A stretch of DNA of 64,000 nt, from contig NZ_AOCG01000008.1 in the NCBI RefSeq assembly GCF_000525795.1, positions 104,604 to 168,603 on the forward strand. The letters are read 5' to 3'. Under the pieces are notes generated by a model that worked only from the letters and a program-made list of their open reading frames with translations, made no database searches and was not told where the DNA came from. The position numbers and the translations under genes are program-made. Of this stretch, positions 47,321 to 57,852 are shown piece after piece; position 1 is the stretch's first letter; each line of letters starts with the position of its first letter. The DNA comes from Listeria aquatica FSL S10-1188 (GTDB taxonomy: Bacteria; Bacillota; Bacilli; Lactobacillales; Listeriaceae).

Positions 47321-47684
47321 AGGAATCGGGCTCGATATGATTGATTTAGACCGAGTAAAAGCGGTCTTAGAGCGGAATCCGCGTTTTATTGAACGGATTT
47401 TGACCCCAGATGAAGAAGTGCTTTTTCATGGTTATAAAGGATCGAGACAAATTGAGTTTCTTGCCGGGCGTTTTGCGGCTAAAGAAGCGTACGCAAAAGC
47501 AAGCGGCACAGGGTTTGGGAAAGATCTAAGCTTTACGGATGTAGAGATTTTAACGGGACAAAATGGGGAGCCGCGTTTAATCCAACCGAAGCGAACAGAT
47601 GAGTTAGTTTTTGTAAGTATTACGCATACAGGAAGGTCGGCAGCAGCACAAGTGATTATTGAAGCAAACGAAAGGAGAAGCTGA
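47313..47684 (+). CDS. acpS: Holo-(acyl-carrier-protein) synthase
   Basis: Transfers 4'-phosphopantetheine from CoA to acyl carrier protein. At 123 residues it is normal for AcpS; GIGLDMIDLDRV holds the Mg2+-binding aspartate and FAAKEAYAKASGTGFG the second metal ligand and CoA site, followed by VSITHTGRSAAAQV. It starts with a TTG at 47313, eight bases after GAGGTG, and overlaps the end of hemY. Confidence 0.93.
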   Translation: MIKGIGLDMIDLDRVKAVLERNPRFIERILTPDEEVLFHGYKGSRQIEFLAGRFAAKEAYAKASGTGFGKDLSFTDVEILTGQNGEPRLIQPKRTDELVFVSITHTGRSAAAQVIIEANERRS

Positions 47685-47687
47685 ATC

Positions 47688-48809
47688 ATGAGTGAACTGA
47701 GGACATATACCGGTGTACATCGTCCGACGTGGATTGAAGTAGACTTAAAGGCTATTCAAGCAAACATTCAAAATGAACAACAACTTTTACCAGAGGGAAC
47801 GGGAATTTTTGCTGTTGTAAAAGCGAACGCCTATGGACATGGCATTTTGGAAGTGGCAAAAGCTGCCGAGCAAGCCGGAGCAACTGGATTTTGTGTTGCT
47901 ATTTTGGATGAAGCACTTTATTTACGAGAAGCGGGCTTTACCTGTCCTATTCTAGTGCTTGGAGCAATTTTTAAAGAAGACGTAGCGCTCGCTGCAGAAC
48001 AAGAGATTTCAATTACTGTCTATAATGAAGAATTTTTTGAAGGATTATCTCTTCCGGATAAACCGCTTAAAGTGCATGTTAAAGTGGATACGGGAATGGG
48101 ACGACTAGGGTTTCAAACAGAAAAGGAAGTACTTTACGCAATCGAACAGATTGAAGCTGATCCTCGGTTCGAATTCGAGGGAATCTACACCCACTTTGCG
48201 ACAGCTGATCAAAAAGAAACTAGTTATTTTGAAACGCAGTTACAGAAGTTTCGTTCTATCCTTCTTCGCCTTAGCAGGAAGCCACGTTATGTGCATGCTG
48301 CAAATTCGGCAACCGCTCTACTTCACACGCAGGCAGATTTCAATATGATTCGGCTTGGGATTGCCATGTATGGTCTTTCGCCCTCTGTTGAAATAGAAGA
48401 TATTCTTCCGTATACCCTTCAACCTGCCCTGTCCCTTTATACACAAATAGCGCAGGTGAAAAAACTTCAATCGGGAGACCACGTGAGCTACGGGGCAACT
48501 TATGAAGCAGAGCAGGAAGAATGGGTCGCAACGCTTCCGATTGGCTATGCAGATGGAATACTTCGACGATTTAGTGGTTATGAAGTGTTAGTGGATGGTC
48601 GTCCTGCTGAAATCATCGGCCGAGTTTGTATGGACCAAATAATCATTCGGCTGGATCGCTATTACCCTGTAGGTACTGTTGTTACAATAATTGGAAGAAG
48701 TGGCCGGTTAAAACGGACAGCAACAGATGCGGCAGAATATCTTGGGACCATTAATTATGAAATCACTTGCGCGCTTTCGGCTCGTGTCCCAAGGAAATAT
48801 ATGGACTAA
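47688..48809 (+). CDS. alr: Alanine racemase
   Basis: A PLP enzyme of 373 residues that makes D-alanine for the cell wall, the substrate of Ddl elsewhere in the window. The PLP lysine is in [11 protein letters not shown]; other landmarks are [13 protein letters not shown], the C-terminal catalytic tyrosine in HVSYGATY, and [12 protein letters not shown]. The ATG lies three bases after the acpS stop with AAAGGAG upstream, so it is in the same operon. The alr-mazEF order is the same as in B. subtilis and Listeria. Confidence 0.95.
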   Translation: MSELRTYTGVHRPTWIEVDLKAIQANIQNEQQLLPEGTGIFAVVKANAYGHGILEVAKAAEQAGATGFCVAILDEALYLREAGFTCPILVLGAIFKEDVALAAEQEISITVYNEEFFEGLSLPDKPLKVHVKVDTGMGRLGFQTEKEVLYAIEQIEADPRFEFEGIYTHFATADQKETSYFETQLQKFRSILLRLSRKPRYVHAANSATALLHTQADFNMIRLGIAMYGLSPSVEIEDILPYTLQPALSLYTQIAQVKKLQSGDHVSYGATYEAEQEEWVATLPIGYADGILRRFSGYEVLVDGRPAEIIGRVCMDQIIIRLDRYYPVGTVVTIIGRSGRLKRTATDAAEYLGTINYEITCALSARVPRKYMD

Positions 48810-49026
48810 AACCGCTATCCGTGCTTTTCTAGTAAAAGGCGTTTATAATGGAATAGCAAAGAGCCATCTAAGTGTATCTTAAACAGTCGAAACACCTGAA
48901 TGCATGGTTAAAAAAATTTGATTTTCGGCTGAAAAAAATGAGAAATTGCTTTTCTAATAACTCTTAGAATGGTACGATAGATACATAGAGCAAGATAGTA
49001 TCAATGCAACTTTGGGGGTGTAAGAG

Positions 49027-49306
49027 GTGTTAGAAAAAAAAACAACAAAAAGAGATTTCTATATCTCTAACACAAGATTTGCTTGAAGAACTTGATTTAT
49101 TTGTGCAAAAAGAAAAAATGGAGCGGAGTGAAGTGATCATGGAAGCGACGCAAGAGTTTTTGAAGCGCAAAAAAGCGCGTGAAGTTCGTGTAGAGATGGA
49201 ACGTGGCTACATTGAAATGGCAAAAATCAATTTTGCAATTGCTTGCGAGTGCACCCATGCAGAGTCAGAAGCAGAAAATCGGAATATCGAAATATTAGGA
49301 GGTTAG
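49027..49306 (+). CDS. mazE: MazE/EndoAI-type antitoxin (frame break in A runs)
   Basis: A 92-residue ribbon-helix-helix antitoxin that should neutralise the neighbouring MazF RNase and bind the operon's DNA. The core reads [20 protein letters not shown] then [12 protein letters not shown]; the C-terminal part ([21 protein letters not shown]) wraps the toxin. The start is a GTG behind GGGGGTG. One base too many in the A9 or A5 run at 49034-49051 breaks the frame within the first ten codons. The gene ends four bases before mazF. Confidence 0.88.
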
Positions 49307-49310
49307 GCCG

Positions 49311-49655
49311 TTGGTAAAGCGTGGTGATGTCTACTACGCAGATCTTTCCCCCGTGGTCGGAAGCGAGCAAGGGGGAACAAGGCCTGTTCTCATCATTCAA
49401 AACGACATTGGAAATCGTTTCAGTCCAACTGTGATTGTCGCAGCGATTACTGCGAAAATTCAAAAAGCGAAATTGCCGACCCATATTGAAGCTACGAAAA
49501 AAGACGGCTTTGATCGAAATTCTGTCATTTTGCTTGAACAAATTCGAACAATCGATAAGCAGCGGTTAACAGATAAGATCACGCACCTGGATGATGAATT
49601 AATGGAGAAGGTGGATCATGCTTTAGAAATTAGCCTTGGCATGATTGAATTTTAA
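49311..49655 (+). CDS. mazF: MazF/EndoA-type endoribonuclease toxin
   Basis: A 114-residue mRNA interferase of the EndoA type. [27 protein letters not shown], with the active-site Arg in GGTRPVL and the Thr in AAITAKIQK, is close to B. subtilis EndoA, which cuts at UACAU. It begins with a TTG eight bases after GGAGG. In B. subtilis and Listeria the pair lies directly upstream of the sigma-B module, as here. Confidence 0.94.
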   Translation: MVKRGDVYYADLSPVVGSEQGGTRPVLIIQNDIGNRFSPTVIVAAITAKIQKAKLPTHIEATKKDGFDRNSVILLEQIRTIDKQRLTDKITHLDDELMEKVDHALEISLGMIEF

Positions 49656-49900
49656 AAGCCTTCCATTTACTTTTGATGATGACAAGTGTAAACGAGGATG
49701 ATGAAGAAGGGCAGAACCTGCGTAAAGAACTCTTGAATGAACAGGTTGTACATAGTTTAGATTTGCTCACATAATAAATGTCTGATTTACCTGGCATAAG
49801 AGACAAGAACTTTGGGTTCAGTTAGCTTGTTTTCTTTTGTCAGGTTTTTTCAAACAAAAAAACAGTAAAGTGGGAAGAAAGAGAGGCGTAACAGAACAGC

Positions 49901-50744
49901 ATGTACTCAGATTTTGCCGATTTTATTCGCGAAAACCAGACGGCGCTTTTAGAAGCCTGGGTTAGAGAAATGAAAGAACAAGAAGATCCTAAAATTGCAA
50001 GTGTTGCGACTGATGAAATGTATGAAGAAGTGACACGAGAATTTATTGATTTGATCGTAAGCAAAATAGATGGAACTGAAAATCAAGCTGAATTTCATGG
50101 GAAACTGAAGGACTTCGCTGAAAAAGTTGTGCTGCTTGGTTGGCCCATTCACTTTATTACAACAGGCATTCATAATTTTGCCTTGCTTACGTATAAAGGA
50201 ATGCGCGGGAAGGCACTTTTTTTTTAAGCGTGAAGATAATCCAGAAGATGATGCTTATTATCGCTTTGAAAAGTGGCTTGCTTCGATTTATAACAAAATT
50301 GTAACGGTATATGCAGAGACTTGGGAAAAAACGGTATCGCAACAACGACAAGCCTTGCAAGAATTATCGGCACCACTTTTGCCGATATTTGATAATATCT
50401 CGGTCATGCCACTTGTTGGGACAATAGATACTGACCGTGCAAGGCAAATTATGGAAAGTCTGCTTGTTGGTGTTGTTAAGCACCGTTCAGAAGTGGTGCT
50501 AATTGATATTACGGGCGTTCCGATTGTGGATACAATGGTTGCCCATCATATCATTCAAGCGGCAGAAGCTGTGCGTTTAGTTGGTTCAAAACCAATGCTT
50601 GTCGGAATTAGACCAGAAATCGCTCAAACGATTGTTAATCTTGGTATTAACTTAGAGCAACTGATTACGACAAATACCCTTCAGAAAGGGATGGAACGGG
50701 CACTAGCATTAACAAATAGAGAAATAGCACAAAAAGAGGGGTGA
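49901..50744 (+). CDS. rsbR: RsbR stressosome protein (frame break at T9)
   Basis: The sensor-scaffold protein of the stressosome, a 280-residue protein. The N-terminal half is a non-haem globin-like sensor ([20 protein letters not shown]) and the C-terminal half a STAS domain with the conserved [16 protein letters not shown], where RsbT phosphorylates a threonine. The T9 run 50217-50225 breaks the frame; T8 restores [16 protein letters not shown]. It opens the sigma-B operon; the 245 bases before it carry no clear gene. Confidence 0.93.
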
Positions 50745-50748
50745 AACC

Positions 50749-51105
50749 ATGGGGATTCCAATTTTAAAATTAGGCGAATGCTTACTTATTTCTATTCAAA
50801 GCGAGCTTGATGATCATACCGCAATTGAGTTTCAAGAAGATCTTCTTGCAAAAATTCATGAAACGTCTGCACGTGGCGTTGTGATTGATATTACCTCAAT
50901 TGATTTTATCGACTCTTTCATTGCGAAGATTTTGGGTGATGTGGTTAGCATGTCGAAACTTATGGGCGCACGAGTAGTGGTTACGGGGATTCAACCTGCT
51001 GTTGCAATCACGCTTGTCGAGCTCGGAATTACTTTTGAAGGAGTTCTTTCGGCTATGGATTTAGAAAGTGGCTTAGAAAAATTAAAACAGGAATTGGGGG
51101 AATGA
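50749..51105 (+). CDS. rsbS: RsbS stressosome scaffold / RsbT antagonist
   Basis: A 118-residue STAS protein that holds RsbT in the stressosome. The phosphorylatable serine is in [17 protein letters not shown], the classic RsbS site. Start ATG with GAGGGGTG upstream; its stop lies next to the first ATG of rsbT. Confidence 0.95.
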   Translation: MGIPILKLGECLLISIQSELDDHTAIEFQEDLLAKIHETSARGVVIDITSIDFIDSFIAKILGDVVSMSKLMGARVVVTGIQPAVAITLVELGITFEGVLSAMDLESGLEKLKQELGE

Positions 51106-51107
51106 AG

Positions 51108-51518
51108 ATGACATTCCAATCCTGTGTAAAAATAACAGATGAATGGGACATTGTTTCTGCTAGGCAATTAGGGCGGAAAATTTCCAAAGAAATTGGATTT
51201 GGTACGGTGGATCAAGCACGGATTACAACGGCAATCAGCGAACTAGCCCGGAATATTTTCTTGTATGCGAAAACGGGAGAAATTTGTATCTTGAAAATTA
51301 ATGAAGCAGGAAGACAAGGTTTAAAGATAGTAGCTAAAGACCAAGGACCCGGGATTTTAGATATTCGAAAAGTCATGCAAGATGGTTATACAACATCAGG
51401 CGGACTTGGAGCAGGACTTCCGGGTGTGAAGCGTTTAATGGACAGCTTCGATATTGAGTCTAAAACAAATGGAGACGAAAAGGGAACGATTATTACAGCG
51501 ATGAAATGGATAAGGTGA
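51108..51518 (+). CDS. rsbT: RsbT serine kinase and RsbU activator
   Basis: A 136-residue HATPase-type kinase. The N box is TTAISELARNIFLYA, G1 VAKDQGPGI and G2 GGLGAGLPGVKRL. On stress it phosphorylates RsbS/RsbR and is released to activate RsbU. The second ATG (51108) has GGGGA eight bases upstream, so it is preferred over the ATG at 51102 that overlaps rsbS. Confidence 0.94.
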   Translation: MTFQSCVKITDEWDIVSARQLGRKISKEIGFGTVDQARITTAISELARNIFLYAKTGEICILKINEAGRQGLKIVAKDQGPGILDIRKVMQDGYTTSGGLGAGLPGVKRLMDSFDIESKTNGDEKGTIITAMKWIR

Positions 51519-51538
51519 GAGCAGGGGGGCTTTAAGGG

Positions 51539-52555
51539 ATGAACGAGCAATTTGAGGCGAAATATGACGAAATTTTAATGGATTATTTAGAACATCAAGA
51601 TGAGGCTATTTTATATGACTGTGAAAAATTAACAAAAGAAGCCATGGACCAAAGTATTCCGCCAGAAGAAATTATCAATATTCATCGTTCTGCCCTTGAA
51701 AAATATGATAAAAATATGCCTGACTATGTGAAGAAATCATTTGATGTATTACTTGAAACGATGGTTGGGTATGGTCTTGCTTATTTGGAACATATTAGTC
51801 TACGAACGGAACAGCGTGCCTTGAAAAGCGAAATTGAGCAAGCAGAATCCATGCAAAAAACACTCCTTCAAGCTGATTTGCCAACTGGAACAGAACTTGA
51901 TTTTGGCGTCGTAAGTAAAGCTGCGAGACAAATGAGCGGCGATTATTATGCTTTTTTGGATTTGGATGGTAAAAAAGAAAACATTGGGATTTCACTTGCT
52001 GATGTTATTGGTAAAGGGATCCCCGCAGCTTTTAGTATTTCGATGATTAAATATGCTCTTCCTGGAATTGCGGAAGAATACGAAGATCCAAGTCGTGTAC
52101 TTAGAGCACTGAACAAGGTGGCAGAAGAAAATATTAACGACAATATGTTTATTACGATGTTTTATGGTGTTTACAGAAAAGCACTACACCGATTTGAATA
52201 TGCTTCCGCAGGACACGAAGTAGGTGTTTTCTATGAAGCAAAGACGAATCAATTCTCTGACCTATATGCTCGCGGCTTGCCACTTGGAATCAATAAAGAA
52301 GTGGAGTACCGGAAATTTGAAAGAGCGGTCGCACCAGAAGATGTGATTTTTATTATGTCTGATGGTGTCACAGAAACGCGAACCAAAGAAGGCTTTTTAG
52401 AACGGCCGGAGTTGCTCGCTATTTTTGAAAAGTATATGAAGCTAGAAGCACAGGAAATGGCGGATGCGATTTATGAGCATCTCCTTAAATTACAAGACTT
52501 TAAGCTTCATGATGATTTTACTTTGATTGTAATTAAACGAGAAAAAGAGGTTTAA
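51539..52555 (+). CDS. rsbU: RsbU PP2C phosphatase
   Basis: A 338-residue phosphatase that dephosphorylates RsbV when bound by RsbT. The N-terminal ~80 residues are the helical RsbT-binding domain and the C-terminal part the PP2C domain (SGDYYAFLDLDGKKENIGIS, LADVIGKGIPAAFSIS, SAGHEVGVFYEA, IMSDGVTETR). The stop TAA lies inside the -35 part of the sigma-B promoter for the following genes. Confidence 0.94.
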   Translation: MNEQFEAKYDEILMDYLEHQDEAILYDCEKLTKEAMDQSIPPEEIINIHRSALEKYDKNMPDYVKKSFDVLLETMVGYGLAYLEHISLRTEQRALKSEIEQAESMQKTLLQADLPTGTELDFGVVSKAARQMSGDYYAFLDLDGKKENIGISLADVIGKGIPAAFSISMIKYALPGIAEEYEDPSRVLRALNKVAEENINDNMFITMFYGVYRKALHRFEYASAGHEVGVFYEAKTNQFSDLYARGLPLGINKEVEYRKFERAVAPEDVIFIMSDGVTETRTKEGFLERPELLAIFEKYMKLEAQEMADAIYEHLLKLQDFKLHDDFTLIVIKREKEV

Positions 52556-52575
52556 GCATTGCCTGAATCGGGTAA
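52550..52575 (+). promoter_or_regulatory. Sigma-B promoter in front of rsbV
   Basis: GTTTAA, 14 bases, GGGTAA: a near-ideal sigma-B promoter. It starts transcription of rsbV-rsbW-sigB-rsbX, the known autoregulatory loop of Listeria and Bacillus. Confidence 0.88.
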
Positions 52576-52613
52576 TGCCACTCGTATACCAATTTTTAAT
52601 GAGGTGACAAATA

Positions 52614-52955
52614 ATGAATATCAATATCAAGATTGAAGATAAGAGTGAAAAGCAAGCCGAAGCTTTTATCTCAGGAGAAATAGATGCCTATACAGCACCA
52701 AAACTGAAAGAAGCACTTGACGGTTATCAAAGCAAAGAGAATTTCACACTCAAAGTCGATTTATCTGATGTTGGTTATATGGACAGCACGGGTTTAGGCG
52801 TTTTTGTTGGTCTCTTTAAAAACTTGCGAACAAAAAACAGCGAACTTGTTCTTATCGGGCTTTCCGAGCGCTTGTATCGCTTGTTTGAAATTACTGGACT
52901 CTCAGAAATCATTGAAATCAAAAATATAGAAGGTGAAACAAATGGCAACCTATGA
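52614..52955 (+). CDS. rsbV: RsbV anti-anti-sigma factor
   Basis: A 113-residue STAS protein that binds the anti-sigma factor RsbW when unphosphorylated. The phosphorylated serine is in [13 protein letters not shown]. The ATG at 52614 follows GAGGTG at seven bases. Its end overlaps rsbW. Confidence 0.95.
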   Translation: MNINIKIEDKSEKQAEAFISGEIDAYTAPKLKEALDGYQSKENFTLKVDLSDVGYMDSTGLGVFVGLFKNLRTKNSELVLIGLSERLYRLFEITGLSEIIEIKNIEGETNGNL

Positions 52956-53414
52956 TAAGATCGAGCTAAATGTGCCGGCCAAGCCTGAATTCGTAAGCCT
53001 TGGAAGGTTGACTCTCTCTGGAATCGCTAGCCAAGCAGGTTTTTCATATGAAGTGATTGAAGACCTGAAAATTGCAGTTAGCGAAGCCATCACAAATTCC
53101 ATTCGTCACGGTTTTAAAGAAAAGTCGGATGGTGAAGTGAAAATCGAGTTCCATATCTATTCGGACAAACTGGATGTGATTGTGAGCGATAAAGGAAAAA
53201 GCTTCGACCTCGAAAACAAAAAAGAAAAGAAGGCGGTCCATATGAAGCGGATGAGGATGCCGATTTAATAAGGATTGGCGGGCTTGGACTTTTCTTGATT
53301 GAAACTTTAATGGATGATGTGAAATTTTATTCGGAAGACGGAGTTTCCGTTTTAATGACTAAATATATTAATGAAAAGCAGGTGGAGGAGAATGCCAAAA
53401 GTGTCTCAACCTGA
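52942..53414 (+). CDS. rsbW: RsbW anti-sigma factor and serine kinase (frame break)
   Basis: The anti-sigma-B factor and RsbV kinase, about 156 residues, with an HATPase fold: [18 protein letters not shown] (N box) and [12 protein letters not shown] (G1). The frame breaks in the A-rich tract 53217-53231; shifting it there joins on [21 protein letters not shown] and the normal end, which overlaps sigB by 23 bases. Whether one base is missing or two are extra cannot be decided. The ATG at 52942 has GAAGG eight bases upstream. Confidence 0.92.
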
Positions 53415-54162
53415 TAAGGAAAAAGTTTATGAGTGGATCGAAGCATTTCAGAAGACAGGGGATGAAAATGCCCAATATCAACTTGTCGTTCATTATAAAA
53501 ATTTAGTCGAATCCATTGCACGAAAATATTCACAAGGAAAATCGTTCCATGAAGATCTCGTTCAAGTAGGAAATATCGGGCTTCTTGGCGCGATCCGGAG
53601 GTATAATCCTGAATTTGGTAAGAGCTTCGAAGCTTTTGCCGTGCCAACTATTGTTGGTGAGATCAAGCGCTTTTTACGGGATAAAACTTGGAGCGTCCAT
53701 GTGCCAAGACGAATCAAAGAACTTGGACCCAAAATCAAAAATGCCGTAGAAGAATTGACTCGAGAGATGCAAGACTCTCCGCAAATTTCTGATATCGCAG
53801 CTTATATTGATGCTTCTGAGGAAGAAGTTCTTGAAGCGATGGAAATGGGAAAAAGCTATCAAGCACTTTCTGTCGATCATTCTATTGAAGCCGATTCTGA
53901 TGGTAGCACGATCACGCTCTTGGATGTTGTTGGAAATGATGATGACGGATTTGAACAAGTTAATCAGCGAATGTTACTTGAAAAGGTATTACCGATACTC
54001 GATAGTCGGGAACAAAAAATTCTACAATACACATTTATTGAAAATCGCAGTCAAAAAGAGACAGGTGAACTGCTTGATATTTCGCAAATGCACGTTTCTA
54101 GAATTCAACGTCAAGCGATTAAAAAGTTACGCGAAGCCTTGCAAAATGAGGAAGTGGACTGA
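53392..54162 (+). CDS. sigB: General stress sigma factor sigma-B
   Basis: RNA polymerase sigma factor of 256 residues. Region 2 contains [20 protein letters not shown] and [20 protein letters not shown]; region 3 [13 protein letters not shown]; region 4 [20 protein letters not shown] followed by [10 protein letters not shown]. It directs the general stress response (acid, osmotic, bile) and its own operon. The ATG at 53392 starts [19 protein letters not shown] as in L. monocytogenes. The start lies within the corrected rsbW. Confidence 0.96.
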   Translation: MPKVSQPDKEKVYEWIEAFQKTGDENAQYQLVVHYKNLVESIARKYSQGKSFHEDLVQVGNIGLLGAIRRYNPEFGKSFEAFAVPTIVGEIKRFLRDKTWSVHVPRRIKELGPKIKNAVEELTREMQDSPQISDIAAYIDASEEEVLEAMEMGKSYQALSVDHSIEADSDGSTITLLDVVGNDDDGFEQVNQRMLLEKVLPILDSREQKILQYTFIENRSQKETGELLDISQMHVSRIQRQAIKKLREALQNEEVD

Positions 54163-54164
54163 CC

Positions 54165-54771
54165 ATGTCAAGCATTGTAAAGACGAATGTAGAGTTGTTT
54201 ACGTTCCAGCGGTCAAAGGATTTGCAACAATACTCAGGAGACATGTATTTTTTTTACGGAGTTACCTAACAATGAATTTTTATGTGTCTTAGCAGATGGA
54301 CTCGGAAGTGGTATTGAAGCGCACCGATCAGCAAAAGCTGTAATTGACGCCGTGAAAGAAGATCCAGCAGAAGAGCTTGACTCGTTGATGGACAAATGCA
54401 ATCAAGCCGTTTCCGGGCTAAGAGGAGCAGCTGTGGCGATGATTCGGGTTGATTTTGTTGCACATACGCTTACATACACGGGAACCGGTAATATCCGCTT
54501 TTATTTCATGGAAGCTTCTGGGAAAATGAGTTTTCCGCTTTCAACGATGGGGTTTTTATCTGGTAGAAAACAGCTTTTTAAACTCAAACAGTTTCAATAT
54601 AAGCCGGGAAGTAAATTTCTAATTCATTCGGACGGGCTTAAACTTCGGAAAGTGAGATCTTATTTGGATAGCTCGATTAGCGCTGTGCATACAGGGCATA
54701 GTATTGAACGTCAAATTGCAAGCGTTCCCGAGGATGATGTCAGCTTTGTTGTCGGGAAATTTTTAGATTGA
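54165..54771 (+). CDS. rsbX: RsbX PP2C phosphatase (frame break at T8)
   Basis: A 201-residue PP2C-type phosphatase that resets the stressosome by dephosphorylating RsbS and RsbR. ADGLGSGIEAHRSAKAVID and KFLIHSDGLK are the metal-binding motifs. The T8 run 54248-54255 breaks the frame; T7 gives SGDMYFFTELPNNEFLCV. It is the last gene of the sigma-B operon. Confidence 0.92.
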
Positions 54772-54776
54772 GTCAA

Positions 54777-54804
54777 AACTGCCATGGATGTGTGGCAGTT
54801 TTTT
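54777..54804 (+). terminator. Terminator of the sigma-B operon
   Basis: AACTGCCA and TGGCAGTT pair around an 8-base loop, followed by T6. Confidence 0.82.
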
Positions 54805-54849
54805 GCTTGATAAGTCAGTACAAGGATGGAAATGAGGAGAAAAATCAAA

Positions 54850-57008
54850 ATGGAACAAAGCATAATGCCTTTTATTTATAAAAAATTAGACTATCAAAAG
54901 ACGCAAATTGATGCGGTTATTAAGTTGCTTGAAGATGGAAATACGGTGCCTTTTATTGCACGTTACCGAAAGGAAAATACTGGTAGCTTAGATGAAGTGG
55001 CTATTCGCGATATTGAAGAAACATATGATTATGTTTTAAAGCTTGAAACGCGGAAAGAAGAAATCTTGCGTTTAATTGAAGAGCAAGGAAAACTAACGGA
55101 TGAGTTGCGAGAACAAATTATAAAAGCTGATCAGCAACAAAAGCTTGAAGACTTATACCGCCCGTATAAGCAAAAGAAACGCACAAAGGCAACGATTGCA
55201 AAAGAACACGGCCTTGAACCGCTCGCAAAGTTTCTGTGGACTTTTTCAGATGCTGATGTGGAACAAGAAGCAAAGGGGTATTTGTCAGAAGATGTGGTAG
55301 ATGTAAATGCTGCGCTACTTGGGGCACATGAGATTATTGCAGAAGAAGTTAGTGATCAGCCAGAGTATCGTGAATGGATCCGTAATTTCACGCGGAAATT
55401 TGGGATGATCCACACAGAGAAAAAAGAAAAAATGCTGTGGATGAAAAAGCCGTATATGAAATGTATTATGATTATCAGGAAATGATTCAAAAAACGGCTC
55501 CTTACCGTGTACTTGCTTTTAACCGTGGTGAGAAAGAAGAAGTACTCCGAGTTTCTATTGAAATTGATGCCACTAAAATTCATGCTTATTTGGAAGAAAA
55601 GAACTTACCCAATAAGGAAAACGGATCTGTGAGGCTTGTACGAGAAGCTGTTTTTGATGCTTATAAGCGTTTTATTGCGAAAGCTGTGGAACGCGAAATT
55701 CGTTCAGAATTAACGGAAACGGCAGAAGATCATGCGATTGAAATTTTCTCGCTGAATTTGCGAAAACTGCTACTTCAACCGCCGCTAAAAGGGAAGGTGA
55801 TTCTTGGCGTCGATCCGGCTTTTCGGACCGGCTGCAAACTTGCGGTTCTTGATCCTACCGGAAAAGTTCTTGAAATTGGCGTGATCTACCCTCATACCGG
55901 AAAGGGGCGTGTACCCGAGGCAAAAAGCAAAGTGACCGAGCTTTTGAAACGCTACGGAGTTCAAGTTATTGCGATCGGAAACGGAACGGCTTCGCGAGAA
56001 ACAGAACAATTTATTGCGGACTTACTGCACGAAACAGGAAGTGAGGCGCTATACACTATTGTTAATGAAGCAGGAGCAAGTGTTTATTCAGCGAGTGAAA
56101 TTGCTCGTGAAGAATTTCCTGACTATCAAGTAGAAGAGCGAAGTGCAGTTTCAATTGGAAGACGTCTCCAAGATCCACTTGCGGAACTTGTGAAAATCGA
56201 TCCTAAATCTGTTGGCGTTGGACAGTATCAGCATGATGTTTCTCAGAAAAAGCTAAGTGACGCTTTAACGTTTGTTGTGGAAACAGCTGTTAACCAAGTA
56301 GGAGTAAATGTGAACACGGCTTCTGCAGCACTTTTACAGTACGTGGCTGGCTTAAATAAAACGGTAGCCGGAAATATCCGAAAATATCGGGAAGAAAATG
56401 GTCCCTTCACTTCTCGAACAGAACTAAAAAAGGTACCACGACTCGGAGCGAAATCTTACGAGCAAAGTATTGGTTTTATGCGAATTCTCGAAGGGGAAAA
56501 TCCACTAGACAAAACAGCAATTCACCCGGAAAGCTATAAAGCGGCAGAACAATTAATCAAGAAACTTGGGTTCACGCTTCAAGATATTGGGACCCCCAAG
56601 CTAAAAGCTGAATTGCAGCAGGCGAATGTCGGTGAAATGGGGCAAGAACTTGAAATCGGGAAGGAAACGCTTCAGGATATTATTCAAGATTTAATCGCGC
56701 CAGGACGGGATTTGCGTGATGAATTGCCGCAACCAATGCTTAAACAAGATGTCATCAAAATGGAAGACTTAAAGCCAGGGATGCAGCTTGAAGGCACGGT
56801 TCGAAATGTAGTAGACTTTGGTGCCTTTGTGGATATCGGAGTGAAACAAGATGGACTCGTTCATATTTCAAAACTTAGTCAATCATTTGTGAAGCGACCG
56901 ATGGATGTCGTTTCCGTTGGCGATATTGTAACGGTTTGGGTGGATGAAGTGGATTTGAAGAAGAATCGAATCGCGCTTTCCATGGTTGCACCAAAGGATG
57001 CGAAATAG
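54850..57008 (+). CDS. tex: Tex-family RNA-binding transcription accessory protein (frame break)
   Basis: A Tex protein of about 718 residues. The N-terminal helical region has [19 protein letters not shown]; then the YqgF nuclease-like domain ([19 protein letters not shown]), helix-hairpin-helix motifs ([18 protein letters not shown]) and a C-terminal S1 domain ([20 protein letters not shown]). The frame breaks across two A6 runs (55420-55432); moving it joins MIHTEKK to [14 protein letters not shown]. The ATG at 54850 follows AGGAG. Confidence 0.93.
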
Positions 57009-57009
57009 C

Positions 57010-57486
57010 ATGGAAAATGCAGAGCTTCAAGCTTTGATGGAAAGCGTATCCGTGGAATATTTTGGCAAGTCTTTTTCTCATCAAGCTCGGTTCAATGCGC
57101 GACTTCGTACGACGGGAGGGCGCTATTTACTACGCTCGCATGACATTGAAATGAATCCCAAATACCTCTCTACTTTCGGGAAAGCGGAATTCATCCAAAT
57201 TATGAAGCATGAGCTCTGTCATTACCATCTTCATTTAGAAAACCGAGGGTATAAACATCGCGATGCCGATTTTCGAAATTTACTACGCGAAGTGGGGGCG
57301 CCTCGGTTTTGTAAGCCGATCGAGATGGAAAAGAATTTGCATGGATATGCATGTAAGAAATGTGGAACGAGCTTTATGCGGCAACGTAAAATGAATGTAA
57401 GTCGCTATCGTTGCGGAAGATGTGGTGGGAAACTTGTTTATTCAGGACAGAAAAAGGGGATGCAAGCAAGTTTCAATGAAAAGTGA
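57010..57486 (+). CDS. SprT-like zinc metalloprotease family protein
   Basis: A 158-residue SprT-like protein with the zinc-protease motif [10 protein letters not shown] (HExxH) and a C-terminal zinc ribbon (CKKC about 20 residues before CGRC). SprT-like proteins are related to DNA-protein crosslink proteases, but the substrate here is unknown. It begins one base after the tex stop, so it is co-transcribed with tex, as in Bacillus and Listeria. Confidence 0.85.
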   Translation: MENAELQALMESVSVEYFGKSFSHQARFNARLRTTGGRYLLRSHDIEMNPKYLSTFGKAEFIQIMKHELCHYHLHLENRGYKHRDADFRNLLREVGAPRFCKPIEMEKNLHGYACKKCGTSFMRQRKMNVSRYRCGRCGGKLVYSGQKKGMQASFNEK

Positions 57487-57492
57487 AATGAG

Positions 57493-57562
57493 GCAAGAAG
57501 AAGGGGTTTTTTACGAGCTCTTTAGCTCGAAGGAACAGAACTTTTTCTTGCTTTTTTAATTA
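57493..57562 (+). terminator. Terminator after the SprT-like gene
   Basis: GCAAGAAgAAG pairs with CTTTTTCTTGC at the outside and CGAGCT/AGCTCG inside; a T run follows. Confidence 0.6.
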
Positions 57563-57590
57563 TCCATTATTATAATAAAAGTAAATTTAT

Positions 57591-57662
57591 TCCACAGTAG
57601 CTCAGTGGTAGAGCAATCGGCTGTTAACCGATCGGTCGTAGGTTCGAGTCCTACCTGTGGAG
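57591..57662 (+). tRNA. tRNA-Asn (GUU)
   Basis: A complete cloverleaf: acceptor TCCACAG/CTGTGGA, D loop AGCTCAGTGGTAGAGC, anticodon stem ATCGG/CCGAT around CTGTTAA (anticodon GTT), T loop GTTCGAGTC. The 3' CCA is not encoded. Confidence 0.95.
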
Positions 57663-57675
57663 TTTTTGTTTTTAT

Positions 57676-57766
57676 GGAGAAATACTCAAGTGGCTGAAGA
57701 GGCGCCCCTGCTAAGGGTGTAGGTCGTTTGCGCGGCGCGAGGGTTCAAATCCCTCTTTCTCCGCCA
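57676..57766 (+). tRNA. tRNA-Ser (GCU)
   Basis: A long-variable-arm tRNA: acceptor GGAGAAA/TTTCTCC, anticodon loop CTGCTAA (GCT), a variable arm of the serine type (TAGGTCGTTTGCGCGGCGC), T loop GTTCAAATC, and an encoded CCA end. Confidence 0.93.
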
Positions 57767-57782
57767 TTTATAGTGTGAAATC

Positions 57783-57813
57783 AAGCTTTGCCTTTCTGTA
57801 GGTAAAGCTTTTT
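57783..57813 (+). terminator. Terminator after the tRNA pair
   Basis: AAGCTTTGCC and GGTAAAGCTT pair (one G-T) around an 8-base loop, followed by T5. Confidence 0.75.
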
Positions 57814-57814
57814 A

Positions 57815-57852
57815 GTTGCGGTGCCAAAAAGTAAGTTTTACGTTGCGGTGCC
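57815..57852. repeat. Short direct repeat between tRNA genes and der
   Basis: GTTGCGGTGCC occurs at 57815-57825 and again at 57842-57852. The two 11-base copies are exact and 27 bases apart. They sit where the sigma-B-side genes meet the der-side genes. Confidence 0.6.

Noticed and set aside
49678..49773. A 31-codon ORF between mazF and rsbR
   Set aside because: No Shine-Dalgarno sequence, no family likeness, and it is short enough to occur by chance.
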